Assembly (NCBI GenBank): GCA_021432635.1
Contig: MU270025.1
Coordinates: 889,244-953,243, forward strand
DNA length: 64,000 nt
From: Thozetella sp. PMI_491
Taxonomy: Eukaryota > Ascomycota > Sordariomycetes > Chaetosphaeriales > Chaetosphaeriaceae
Reading direction: 5' to 3'
Under the pieces are notes generated by a model. That model saw only the letters and a program-made list of their open reading frames with translations. It did no database searches and was not told the DNA's origin. Positions 34,551-46,110 of the stretch are shown here, piece after piece (position 1 is the first letter of the stretch; every line of letters starts with the position of its first letter). The translations under genes and the position numbers were made by a program.

Positions 34551-35766
34551 GTCGATGACAGGCTGTTGATTCTGCGGAGAGAGCTGGACCCAAGCAAGAG
34601 AGGTTGATGGGAGCGGATAGAGGACTATCACAGTCTTGTGGCTACGAGCACCCGCTGCCTGCACCTACAGCTGAGCATCAAGCTTGGTTTTCTTGGCAGA
34701 GGGGGCGGGGGAAGAGATGCAGAATATGCCTTCGGCCCAAGTACCAGGCGTCAAACAATGGGCCTCGGCTTAAGACGTCGTACCCTTCACAACAGAACAG
34801 CTCTATGAATCCTGGAGACCTCCGTTGGCCCGCTATTTTGTATTCCATATTTGGCAGTATCTGATCCTCGTGACTAGAAGATGAGAGCAGTACATGTCTG
34901 ATACCTTGAGTAACCTGCCACAAAGGCAATGTGGGGCCGCTCTATCATGTATCGTGATGGCACAGTTGGCACACTTTGCGATAGTTAATGCGAATATATA
35001 TAAAATGAAATGGGGCGGCGGTTACTGAGGCTGAGAAATGCGACTGAGGGCTCACGCCAAGCTACCAACCTCTTGGTAAGTCACAGCAATACTACTCTAC
35101 CATTGTAGGAACTCATCGCGGATTAGGATGAATTTGGACAGCCAACCGAGCGTAGCTTGGTGGGGTCCGAAATCGAGCAGAAGGGACTTGGGGGTATTCC
35201 CTGATTTGGTCCGATGAATAGAATATAGGCCATCGATGTCAGCAATGCCCAGAGAGTCCTCTCTCGAGCTAACGTAGCCGGCCGTGAGACTATTGAAGCC
35301 AAGCCATCACTGCAGCCGCAACATGCGGGAAGGGCCTCGGTGCAACCACTTTGGGGAATATGCATGCAGGCACCGCCAGCCGTTAGACCCTATTTGGTGC
35401 TGATACCGGTGATTAGATCTGCAGGGGTGGGCAATATGACGAACCTGTGTTACATCGCCAAGCTGATACACAAGTTCGTAGGGTCGAAGCAGGCGTCGTA
35501 GACGTTGGGCGCCTATGCTTGCCTCGCTGAAGCAAACAGGCCCTGTATCCGATTGCCAAAAGAGCATGAAACTGGGGCTGGTGAGTTTGCAGACGGTTGG
35601 ATGTGGTGCCTGGAATTGTAGGAGGAAGAATAAGTGTATTCTTTCTTCTTAGGTGAATGGCTGAGAAACTTCTTGGCTACTCTCGGATTCCATCTAACCT
35701 TCGTATATACTACTGGAGTAAAATGCCGGGATGTATTCTATCCTAAGAATGACTATAGGGCAAATT
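34551..35766. other. GH55 promoter and nuclease 3' region
   Basis: No gene supported. On the minus strand a TTTATATATATTC run lies at about 34992-35005, roughly 440 bases before the GH55 start; it may be a TATA element of a long leader or chance. Nothing else is recognisable. Confidence 0.45.
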
Positions 35767-36938
35767 TCAAGACAAATCATCATTATTAGGCGCAGGGTCG
35801 TCCGCTCTGGTCTCGGCGCAGTTGTTTCCGGTAGTCCTCAGAGGACCATAGCAGTACCGTTTCGTTCCGCGTACTTCGACCCAGACGGCGTCCCCCACCG
35901 TAGCGGCTTCAGTTCGCATCTCGAAGTCAAACTTGAAGATAGTAAAATCTCGCTTGGCCGATAGCGGCGACCACTTGCTGCCCGACAAGTGCTTGAACCA
36001 CTGCTGAAGTGCGTCATGCCCTAGGCCCTGCCAATTCTGCTCCGTGAAGGTTGCTGGCAGAATTTCGGACACCAAGTCCACTTCATTGCACTGACTGGCG
36101 AAGGGCGAGCCTATAGATTATCTCGTCAGTCAATGGACTCACAACGAGCACTAGTTCCATCCGACACTTTCCGTATAATCTCAAGAGGCGAACAGCGAAA
36201 CAACTTACAATACGTTCTCGCCCCTGAGCCGCCCTCAATCCAGCTTGCCGCAGGAAACTCATCACACGAAAAAACAGCGCCATATGGTGTAGAGTGGTAC
36301 TCTTTATGCGTGATTAGAGGATTGTCTTCATCTGGCACATCGACCTCCACGACCTTTGCTAGCCGGTTCTTGTGCGTGGTCCCGTCCTTATACTTGTAGA
36401 GCTCTGCTTTCACGAAGGGTCGTATCTCCAATGCCACCCCGACAGGGGATTGCCAAGTCCAGTCGGTTTGGTCGTCCTCAGGGCATCGGTCGCCATTAAT
36501 CCAGTTGCTTGGGCAGGCTTGGTCGCGGCGTGCGTCGACACGCGTGGTTTTCTTATTCCCGTCCGCTCCGCGCTTGGTACGGAAGGCATCGTAGTGGAAC
36601 TGGGAGGTTGTGCCACCGCCTAGGTAGTTTCCGGCGTTCTTGCACAGAGCCGGGACGAGACGGCAGTTATAGACCAGCTTCGGCCGCAAGGCGCCGTAGT
36701 CACGCACTGCAGCCATATCAGCCATCTCTTCGCGCGTCTCACTTATGGTATAGCTATTGAAAAGCATCAGAACGAAGCATCAGAACGAACCGTTATACAG
36801 GTAGTCTGTCCTTCCAGCCGGAGCCTGCTTTGCAGACCACGTCTCCGGCTGCCCCGCCGTGACTTGTCTGGGGCCTGGCCAACCCTGTGCCAACACAAGG
36901 GTGATACACCACTGCATGAATACCGCGAGAAGAATCAT
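35767..36938 (-). CDS. secreted NucA/NucB-like deoxyribonuclease
   Basis: Exons 36938-36799, 36753-36209 and 36110-35767 (introns 45 and 98 bases, phases 2 and 1) give 342 residues. A signal peptide is visible (MILLAVFMQWCITLVLAQG). The core CDEFPAASWIEGG, after a conserved spacing from ACPSNW, matches the fungal version of the NucA/NucB DNase motif (CDEYPFAS-x-EGG type), and it is followed by SPFASQCNEVD. Many cysteines fit a secreted disulfide-bonded fold. The family degrades DNA; here the role could be extracellular DNA use or antagonism. It lies upstream of the GH55 gene on the same strand, 1.2 kb apart. Intron 1 is short, and its donor (GTATAA) is chosen because it is the one that keeps the frame. 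Confidence 0.75.
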
Positions 36939-37556
36939 GCTGGATGTGAGAGCGATGGACAACGGACTTGAATGGTGATGGAAGTGAGTCTGTCAACACT
37001 CGAGGAGTCTGTGAGGCAGGAGAAGTCCACAGCGGTATGAAGAATACAGCGAGGCCATGAAGGGATGTCTGCGTTACGGGGGCCGGACGGCTAGTTGGGC
37101 TCTCGATAACCCTATGGGGCTGGACAAGAAAATCGATGTAACCTCATGTCTGCCTTCCATTCCACCTGCATGCCATTACTAGCTTGGCAGGATGCCGGAG
37201 GGGGTCAAGATCCCTATGTACCTTAGTCTCATGGACTTGCGATGCAAGGTGATATAGCGACCCATGCGGTGTAGAGTAGCAACGGCCCCCACCGAGGTGC
37301 ATGTGACAGGGGAGTGGTATGTGGTCTCATTGTATAGTGCAGCTATTTTCAATATTCTCACCACCTGACGACCGAGATACCGGGCGTGAGCCGAAAAGCC
37401 GGAGGAATGTGCACCAACCCGATTCTTGAAAGGTAGGTGTTACGGACGGGTCCCTCGGCTGACTGGTGAACAGACGTATCCTTCCGCACGTAGCTGCACT
37501 CGACTCGTTAGATGCTCTACTTGGCTTGGGTCATTTGTAGGCAGAAATCTCAGGAT
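36939..37556. other. nuclease promoter and F-box 3' region
   Basis: No coding sequence supported; minus-strand genes on either side. Nothing else is recognisable. Confidence 0.5.
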
Positions 37557-39067
37557 CTAGCAAGATTCAACTAGCTGCAATCCATAATCCTCATCCCCTT
37601 CATCTTTCTCAGCGAACGCCTCCGCATGCCCTACAAATTCACGGTAAGGGGAGTTAGGATCTTCTGCATCCATAGGCGAGAGGCGAGAATTCAAATGCCG
37701 TCTAAGTGTGTAGGTAAAGAATTGAAGAGGCGGGTGGGGAGGAGGAAACCTGCTGCTGAAACCAGGCGGTAGAGGTATGCTCCAAAGTTGTGCAGGTATG
37801 TCCCATGAGTACGGCCTGAAGGAGCTTTGGGAATTATCTCCGGCCGATTCAACCTTTTGTTGGGGTTGTGTCACTACCGGTGAGACGCGGCGCGTGACGA
37901 GCAAGGTGCCCGTAGTTTCTTCGACTCGTGTGGGCATGAAAACTTCTTCAAGCTGAAAAATGCCGAAAAAGACGACAAACACACTCCGGATGGGGGCTGA
38001 TGGTAATGGTTTCGAGACGAGCCTCATGAAAGTAGACGGATTTGTGTTGGGGCCGTTGGCAAACCTAATGTGCGTGAGCTCGTAAGAGAGCAACATGGTC
38101 ATCAACTCCCAGATTGCAAATATGTCCGAGTCGCCCAGGGGGAGACTAGAGGTTTTCTGGGTATCCTGATCATCCTCTTCCTCCACATCCTCCTGGTCAG
38201 CTCCATCTTCAAAGGATCCCGTCCGCTTCCAACAGGGGACAAAGTGCCGTTTGCCGGCCTCTGTCTTTGCACAGTTCACTATCCAGCTGGACAGTGGCTC
38301 GAAGACGAGACTCTCTTTCTCACCATTTGGCTCATTCACATACACTGCGGATTGTCGGAGAAAGTCCCATCCCCTTCCCCGAAGTCCCGCCACCTGGCCC
38401 TCGGAGAGATACCTTGTAGTCTGCTCGCGGTGCACAAAGAACGGCTCATTGTACGCCCGGGAAAGTACGGCGCCTGCGAGAAGAAGCCGATACACGCCAC
38501 GCCGAAAGCGCTCTTCCCATCTTCTTACGAGAGAGTCCCGTTTAATAGAGGCTTCTTTCGATGCGGGCGCAGAGAGTCCATATGAGCTCTGTAGACTTGG
38601 ATCCACCAGGGTGGCCCAGGTCGAGCTTCCATTCTGTACATCCGAGGTGAGGAGCATATTCTGGAGACATCTAGCTAAGTGTTGGATATCCATCACCTGC
38701 TTCAGCTCCGCGACCGTGGGCTTGTGGCAGTGTCCACTGAGGTCCTGGATGGGACCAACTTGTGGGACAAGTTCACCAAGCTCGAAGGCGGGCTTGACTA
38801 CATTGATGGCACGAGCCTGAACGACAGGGTGCCTAGTTAGCATCTCAGCTCGGTCAAACAGGAAGGGGAACGTACCGCCATCAGGGCATGATCGAAAGCG
38901 GGGATACAAGTCTGTGCCAAGGCCCAAATGATTGTCTGCGAGTTAGACAGCCAAACAGAATGCAGCTGCCTACACGTGCCAATGAGAGACACGACATCGG
39001 AAAATCCAGGGCAGCTTATGAGAATATTGATGGTAACCTCGGGCGGACAGGAAAGAATTCCCACCAT
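37557..39067 (-). CDS. F-box-like protein
   Basis: Exons 39067-38876 and 38816-37557, joined over a 59-base phase-0 intron (GTACGT...GTTCAG with branch-like GCTAAC), give 483 residues. The first 45 residues contain an F-box-like helix set: LSCPPEVTINILISCPGFSDVVSLIGTCRQLHSVW in order, beginning with a CPPEV version of LPxEL. The remainder is an uncharacterised helical region with an acidic stretch (DQEDVEEEDDQD) around residue 250. It probably serves as a substrate receptor of an SCF ubiquitin ligase; no partner can be named. A GCC trinucleotide tract lies just upstream of the start in the presumed leader. Large, rapidly diverging F-box families are common in filamentous ascomycetes. Confidence 0.8.
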
Positions 39068-39844
39068 TGTGATGCTGATGCCGGTGACTATGGCGGCGGC
39101 GGCGGCGGCGGCGGTTTGTGACTAGGGTGTTGGAAAGCGTGGCGGCAGAGAAGAAAAGTCTTGGATAGGGTAACTACCTTAGGTACCTGAAATTGGGGCA
39201 GGGTGAATGGACTTTGCTATCCGCAGCACACAGCATCGAGAGCCTACTACGTAGACGGCAGGTAAGTAAGGGGGGCATACAATTTAGCGCTTATCGGGAT
39301 GCATAGATCCACTCTCAGGTAACACCAGGAGGCCCTTTAGGGTAAACTCCGTAGGTGTCTACAGGGGAGCACGGCCCGACATCGCCAATTTTTAGCCCCC
39401 GCGATACCCTTATAATCGAATGCAGTCAGCTATGGACTCCCCGAAATTTACTAAGCCGTATTGCTCATACTTGGCGCGCTTAGGTAGTATCGTGAACGAC
39501 ACGCCAAGAGGCTTGGCGGTTGATTGCAAGACTCGTAGCTACTTGGGCTCTACCTACGCTCTACCTGATCCAGAAATGGAAATCACCACCGTGATGATGC
39601 TACCCTAACTAACCTCGACCAACTTCTCATCTCTCACCAGGCTATTTCGATACTCTCCCCATGGGAGATGATTCGTCTCTTCTGGTCTCCCCTCCCGCTT
39701 GTGGCCTTACCATCGAGCAGAGCGCTCTCCTCTACGAACTGAGCTGCCCCTAGCTTCCTGGCTTCATCACTGCTTCAACCTCGGAATCTCAAGCAAGACG
39801 CAAAGTGTCATCCATCCATTCAGTCTCCCTCCCCCGTCAGAGAT
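39068..39844. other. divergent promoter region between F-box and LysM genes
   Basis: No gene supported. A GGC microsatellite lies at 39092-39114, 25 bases upstream of the F-box start. The 200 bases before 39845 are C/T-rich on the plus strand, a likely leader for the LysM gene. Confidence 0.55.
39092..39114. repeat. GGC trinucleotide microsatellite
   Basis: Seven perfect GGC units plus GG. On the minus strand it is a GCC tract in the presumed 5' leader of the F-box gene starting at 39067, so its length may vary between strains and could affect leader structure. Confidence 0.85.
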
Positions 39845-41261
39845 ATGGGCGCGATGGGCTCGCTCGCGCGCAACCTTGCAGTGTTGCTCTCCCTTCTCGC
39901 ATTTCATCCTCTCGAGTCAGTCGCTGGACCGCTTGCGGCATTTCGTTTCACCGGCGACAACTTCCTAGTAACACCGGCCCGACTAGAGAGGCGGGATGTT
40001 GATATAGGCAACTGTCGAACGTGGTCCCAGTCAAATGCCTGGGATACGTGCCAGGGCTTCCTCGACAAATACCGCTTGAACATGACCGAGTTCTATAGAA
40101 TGAACCCCTCGGTCGATCCTGACTGCTATTACTTCGTCCCAGGAGCAACCTACTGCCGCAGAACAAGTGCGTGTGCCTTCGCTCTAATTAGTTTAGTTGA
40201 TATAGCGGCACTGATTCTCTGTCTACAACAGTCGCCGTCATACCGGTTACCACAGATGGAAGTTGTGGATTAGATGCAGGCACAAACGTCACTTGTATCA
40301 ACTCGGGATTCGGGGACTGCTGTGGGAGCAATGGCCAGTGAGTTTTCTGAAGAACGCAGAAAGCGCAACATCTACGTTGCAATCCATAATTGCTAAAAGC
40401 TACTCCGTCTAAACAGCTGTGGATCTACCGAGTGCGTTCTCTCTCCAAGATCCTACTGACTGAGTCTATTGTGGAACTGACCAACGGAAACAGCGAGTAC
40501 TGTGCCATCGGAAACTGCCAGGAAGGAGACTGCCCCGGCCTTGGCTACACAACAGATGGCCTCTGTGGCAAGAACCATGGCTTTCTCGAATGCGGAGGCC
40601 AGTGGGGGAAGTGCTGTTCCAATCCCGGAAGGTGTGTCACCGGCCTTAGGGAACCTTTGAAAACGGTCCTTAGCGACGAGCAGGGCTTATAGATTAACTG
40701 CTAACTCCAAGGGTGCTTCTTCCTCAGGTGTGGCAACACCGATGCCGAGTGCGGCGTAGGAAACTGCCAGTCAGGTGCCTGTATAGAGTCTTCGACTACG
40801 ACCAGTAGCACCACTTCTACGTAAATCTTCTGAGACGTATGCCCTCTCTGCTTGCTGAGACACTAACGCTTTCATCTCTCTTGGCAATATAGTTCTTCAG
40901 TGCCAACACCTAGTCCATACAGCCCGAGCCCAGATGGCACCTGCGGGTACAAGAATAAATACAAGTGTACCGATACGGAGTACTATTTTGGCAGCTGCTG
41001 CGGTGCCGCGGGCTACTGTGGATTCACCGACTGGGAGTGCAGCAACCTACGGGGATGGTAAGACAAGCTCCCTTCTATCTATGGTATCAATTGTGAGCAT
41101 TTTCAGAGACTGACCAGCGTGACTGCGTAAAAAACCGCAGTCAATCCGAGTTCGGCCTCTGCGATACAACCGTCTTAGTAACTTTAGGGGCGACGGCCAC
41201 CGCCCCATTATCTGCCACTAGTACCACTAGCACCATCGTTACTGCTACCCCTACCCCCTAA
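39845..41261 (+). CDS. secreted LysM plus triple chitin-binding type 1 (hevein-like) protein
   Basis: Seven exons: 39845-40166, 40232-40337, 40417-40431, 40494-40631, 40728-40820, 40893-41057, 41141-41261, giving 319 residues. A signal peptide (MGSLARNLAVLLSLLAFHPLESVAG) is followed by one LysM unit, NCRTWSQSNAWDTCQGF...YRMNPSVDPDCYYFVPGATYC. Three cysteine-rich ChtBD1 units follow: CGLDAGTNVTC...GDCCGSNGHCGSTDEYC; CGKNHGFLECGGQWGKCCSNPGRCGNTDAEC; CGYKNKYKCTDTEYYFGSCCGAAGYCGFTDWEC. Ser/Thr-rich spacers separate them and form the C-terminus. It should bind chitin in the cell wall or apoplast; proteins of this type can shield hyphae or suppress chitin-triggered immunity, but that is not shown here. 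Exon 3 is a 15-base microexon; the last five introns are all phase 2. Confidence 0.87.
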
Positions 41262-42080
41262 TGTCCTAGATTGTTTGTGGCTTCCATGAATAATCTCCTG
41301 ATGGGATAAAAGAGTTGATCTCCAGTGTTTCTTGGCCCATGTGAGAACAATTCCGAGAATAGCCTAGCCCATCACGGTCATGGGAACGCGCAGCATACCC
41401 GTAGCGGGCAAGAGGACGAGGCTGTGCAATGCCAAATTGTACGGTATTTACACGCTGGATAGTTAGAATAACAAAATTCCTACAATGTGCATGTAGCTAC
41501 TCAAGACTTTCGCAAAACTGATGACCGATGCATTGCTCAATACCTTGCCCTCGATTCCTCGGCGAGGATTGCGAGAGAGGAGTCTTGTGCTTACAATCTG
41601 CTGCTCTATTATATAGAATTAAATTCCTAACTATCCCAGTGTTTTATTCTATTTTTTTTTGCATATATTGACCGGCATGAAAATACGGAAGCGAATAATT
41701 GACATCCCATGGCCACGGCCAAAGCACGCCGCCTCTAGGCATATCTATGTCGACTTCTCCCCTGCCCCATATCAGATCTATGCTAGGTACGGATTAGTGC
41801 TTAAAGTTAGAACGTTTTACCCTACTCGGAAGTTTAGATATTCGCTTGACAGTCACATACTAGCAACTGCATCTAGATGCCGCCTTTTCTCTAACAACCT
41901 CGAGATGTGACTTTATACAGTAATTTCGCCGAACGCACGTGGTAGTCAGCTGATGACAACGCGGCAACTTGAAAGCGGGGTACCAAAGGAGCGACATATC
42001 CCCATGAAACTCCTTGCAACCCCAACCTACCCATAACCAGGGAGCTAGTCCGATTCTAAATCCTCGATCGACTCATCAGA
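41262..42080. other. intergenic region, no supported gene
   Basis: Separates two plus-strand genes. The part at 41590-41660 is AT-rich with a T-tract. No coding or RNA feature is recognised. Confidence 0.5.
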
Positions 42081-43403
42081 ATGCTTGACAGAATCCCCCC
42101 TGAGCTTGTGATGCACATTGTGTCATTCGTGGACGCGCCAGGCCTGCTCAGCTTACGACTAACTTGCCGGAAACTCTACGCAGATTCCTTCCCACCCTTT
42201 GCCCGGGAATTTTTCGGCTCAGTCAACATCAACTTCTGCATCGGAACCCTACCGCGGTTCCAAAAAATTGCTCAAGATGAGAACTTGCGGAAACACGTCC
42301 GTGAGATTCGTGTGGGTATGGCAGGTTGCAGATATACAGGCTGCAGAGAACTCTCCCAATTCCACCATCCATTCGGTCTCGGCTATCATTGGATACGCGA
42401 AGCGTCAGGTTGTCTTGATGCCTCATCCCCTCGAGTCGCTCAGTTTTGCAGTCTAGTGGCAGGCAAATTCCTCAATTGCAGCTCCGTCAGCATCAGGGAT
42501 GGCGACGGGGACTTCGAGCCGCGAGTGGCCACCGAAAAATATCTTTCCCCTACTGATGTTGTGCATATAATGCTCCTATCCGTAGCGGGGCTTAACCTGA
42601 GGTCCTTCCGCGTTGAATTCCTGCTCCGCGGTTCAATCCTGACTACCAGCGAGCTCCCACGGCGACTAATCCACTTTGATGGCTTCCTTGGACCTTGGGC
42701 GACGGCCTTGACCGAGCTCAGGCTCAACTGGGATCACGAAGGGGGCACGGTCGATGTCACAACCAGCTTGATTGCCCAGGCAAAGAGCCTGAGGAGGCTA
42801 CACCTGGATTTTAACCGAGACAGTTTGTCTACCGGTTTCGTCAGTCAGCTGGCAGGGTTACCCCAACTACCGCCCATAACTCACCTCTCCCTACGGTTGC
42901 TGAGAGACATGAGCCCTACAGTGCTATTGGCGTTTCTGTGCCGACTGCAAAACTCGCTTGTACATCTCCACTTGTCAGCGATACCACTCCACTTAGATGG
43001 CTGGCGGGCTGTCTTCGCGAGTTGCCGACGCAATCTCTCTCGCCTAGATTGCTTCAGCGTACACAACCCCCGAAAAGGGCCAGGTTTTAGTCCGTGGTTC
43101 TTTTGCTCCCTACTCCACTGGGACGGTGTCCCTAACTCCGGAAAGCTGGAGATATCCATAGCGCCGATCCGTGGGACGCGTGGTGTGAATGGAGTCCGCA
43201 TAACCAGCGGTCAAGAGGCAATGCAGGCGTGGTTACTCGGATTGGAGAAGTGCATTTCCTCGGAGCCTTCACTTCATGTGGACAAGGCTAAAGCCTCTCC
43301 TCTACCTCAGACACTCCTAATAGCTAAGGGGATGCGGGCAAAAATAATTCGGGGCAGAGACTTCATCACTGCCTTCGATCGTTTGCCGAAGTATATTCAG
43401 TAA
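42081..43403 (+). CDS. F-box protein
   Basis: An intronless gene of 440 residues starting MLDRIPPELVMHIVSFVDAPGLLSLRLTCRKLYADS, a clear F-box. The remainder has spaced leucine-rich segments (for example LRRLHLDFNR, LPPITHLSLRLLRD, LVHLHLSAIPLHLDGW) that suggest a degenerate leucine-rich repeat receptor region for substrates. It likely acts in an SCF ubiquitin ligase in cytosol or nucleus. It lies 190 bases from the convergent HET gene. No closer identity can be given. Confidence 0.87.
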   Translation: MLDRIPPELVMHIVSFVDAPGLLSLRLTCRKLYADSFPPFAREFFGSVNINFCIGTLPRFQKIAQDENLRKHVREIRVGMAGCRYTGCRELSQFHHPFGLGYHWIREASGCLDASSPRVAQFCSLVAGKFLNCSSVSIRDGDGDFEPRVATEKYLSPTDVVHIMLLSVAGLNLRSFRVEFLLRGSILTTSELPRRLIHFDGFLGPWATALTELRLNWDHEGGTVDVTTSLIAQAKSLRRLHLDFNRDSLSTGFVSQLAGLPQLPPITHLSLRLLRDMSPTVLLAFLCRLQNSLVHLHLSAIPLHLDGWRAVFASCRRNLSRLDCFSVHNPRKGPGFSPWFFCSLLHWDGVPNSGKLEISIAPIRGTRGVNGVRITSGQEAMQAWLLGLEKCISSEPSLHVDKAKASPLPQTLLIAKGMRAKIIRGRDFITAFDRLPKYIQ

Positions 43404-43593
43404 AAGCTGACTATGTGTGGAAAGCACTCGATGACAAAAAGAAAGATATACCGAAATAGAATGGCATAATCTATCGAAGGTGCCACACCTGTACTCACAT
43501 ACGACTTTGGTTCTCAATAAGCTCTTCATATTCTACAATCTTGCCCTACCCAAAGTTATAGCTTGTCCAACCCCTCTATAATCGACGTCCTTA

Positions 43594-46110
43594 TCACTCA
43601 ATGTAGATTAGATTCATCCTTCCATTCTTCAGTTGCTTCCGATAAGACGACGGCTTCTCCATCCGATTTGTCGTAAAGAAGCCTACTCTCTGGAACAAAT
43701 CTGGTTTATCGACTCTTTGTTCCGTCTTTCTAACCACTATCCCCTGTACCTCCTCGATCTTGCGGTTGAGGACACCCTGCTCTGCTTCTCGTTTCAATAC
43801 CACACATGCTACACAGAATAAATCATCCTGCACGGCACTCTCCTCGGAGATCTCAATATCAGGGAAGAGCCTTGCGGTCGGGTAAGCATTTCGTTCTAGC
43901 CCAATGATCCAAGCCTCTCCTTGTTGCTTCAGCTTCGAAATCCTAGAGATGGGGGCCCTCATCTCGAGGATACCGGCGAGAGCGGCTCTTAGCTCGCCCT
44001 CTTGCTCGGGCCGCACAGCTCGCACGCTTGCCTTGACATCCTGCGCGAGGCTCTCCAGATACACCTTTCTGCCTGCGTTTTCGGGGAGCAAATCGTTGGT
44101 GACGATGGCTTCCACAGACGCCCAAGACCAGGTTGGGGCCATCGCTACCCTTTCGATGGTCGGGATTGTGGCGTGTTGATCTGCTTCTGTATCATTGCTT
44201 TGTGATTCACCTGCTGGCTCATCGTGCGCCGACTCGGCCGGTATCGAACCCGGATTAGCTGTAAGCAGCACCTTTGGCGGGTCTTCTAAGAGTCGACGGC
44301 CAGGCCCTTCGGCGGTGAACCAGAGCAAATCGGTGAGAAGATAACCGCTCCAGAGGCCAGCGACGCATTGTTGCTTAGTCTGCTTCTCAATTTGCTGCAC
44401 GATACCCCAGATAGCGACCAGTTTATCCGACGAGTATGTCAGCCGGGTCCTAGTATATAGCTCGACTATTTCGTACCAGCAGGTGCTGAAGCTGCCCATA
44501 CCCGCGACGTCGCTCCAGAACTCGTCATTCTGAAGCTTATCGAGGGCGGTTCGGAACCGCTTGTGCGAGTCGTCGTAACGCCAGTCTGCAGCAGACCATC
44601 TCCGCGCCTCCTTCCAGAAGCCGCGCGGGCCCTGCCAGATTGTGCGGCCGGCAAATATGTGATCCGGGTCAAAATCGGGCGGAGGCGTGCGTCGGCGTAT
44701 CAGCGCCGTCCGCGACCATCCTTCTACCCGTTCACGTTCGCGGGGGTCAGTGTCGGTTTGCACCGGAACATAGTTGCCGTAGTATTCCTGTGGGTATAGC
44801 TTGTAGATGTATCCTGTTGGGTTTAACTCCGAAGCTGCGCGCTGGCAGCATTCCCAGTACATCATCTCGGCGCCAAAGTGGAGGATACGCCGGGATAAGA
44901 GCCTCTCTTGAAGAACCCACCCTCGCGAGTTCAACACGGCGTGATCGACACCACGCCTGAACTCTGACAGATCGTCGCGGCGTATGTAAATCCATTCTGG
45001 TATCAAATGATTCCTGGACGAGGCGCCTATCACGCAAGGCTGCAAGCCCAGAGCGCTCCTCTCATGAAAGCAGCCGCCGTCGCTCGATGACGAGCCTGTT
45101 GACGCGATTGTGCATGCAGCGCCGGCATAAACATCTCCCATCGTCTTTGCTTCTGCCTCCCAGTCCTCTTTGGAATCTTGGATGATACACAGTGAATCGA
45201 TCCAGAGGTACGAAAATCCGAGGCTTGCGGTGATCTGCACCGCATCCCGCATGTTCTTCGTCATGTCGGAAAATACAATATTCTCGAGGGAAGCGTTGTA
45301 GTTGCTCTTGAGCGACTTAAACTGTGCACCGTTTCCCCAGCAATGACTAAATGCAAGGTATTCGATTTTGTTGCCTGGCTCAGTAACCACAAGTTTAACT
45401 TGCGGAGCTTCTCGAACGCCCGTTGTGCCGCTTGACTGAATATAGACAAGTCTGGTCGGTAGCGTTCGAGGCCTCACTCCTACACCATTGCAAAGCCTAT
45501 GGTGTTTCTTGCATTCATTTATCCAGGTAGATGCTTGTGCTATGTGGCGATCGGATTCGGTCGACTGGAGTTGGCATGTCAAAGACGCTGCAGTTGTCAA
45601 TACAGATACCCATATGACAGATGGTATGTGGACTCACTTACACTTCTGGTACAGGTCCCCCCTGTGTATCAAGAGCCTAAGCCCGACGGGGTTGGCTCCT
45701 TGGTACAGTTGCGCGAAGGTATAGCGAGACAGGGGTCTCTCTTCCCATATCTTGACTATGAGATTTAAATTCGATCCCACGCACAGCTCCGCGCGCCGCT
45801 TTTTGGACACTGAGTACCAAAGCAAGTGACACACAGGACATGCGTGCTGCCCCTCCATAAGCGCCGACCTTCGCAGCTCCTCAGGCGAGTTCCAAGGCGT
45901 ATGCCATTCTACTAAGCGAACAAGGGGGCCATCAGACCCCATGATCAGCTCCGATTCAGAAGTAAAGCGAATGCATCGATCGCACAATGGTGAAGTGCTG
46001 TCCGCACGTTCGCTTATGTGAGTCCACCTTGGAGAGCTGACCTTCCAACGACGTGCTACCAGATTGAATGGAAAGAGGTATGTTTCGGGGTAGTAGAAGA
46101 AAAAAGACAT
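43594..46110 (-). CDS. HET-domain protein
   Basis: Exons 46110-45642 and 45587-43594, joined by a 54-base phase-1 intron (GTAAGT...CTGCAG), give 820 residues. The HET core is textbook: IEYLAFSHCWG, then YLWIDSLCIIQDSKEDWEAEA, MGDVYAGAACTIAST, and RGWVLQERLLSRRILHFG. Upstream, LCDRCIRF and CPVCHLLWYS match the usual pre-HET cysteine region. HET domains mediate cell death in heterokaryon incompatibility and are allied to TIR-like folds; activity here is unknown. The chosen start at 46110 lies inside the neighbouring membrane-protein frame; a later ATG at about 45942 (MGSDGPLV) would avoid the overlap but would remove the LCDRC segment. A spliced fusion with the upstream frame is another option. 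Confidence 0.85.
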
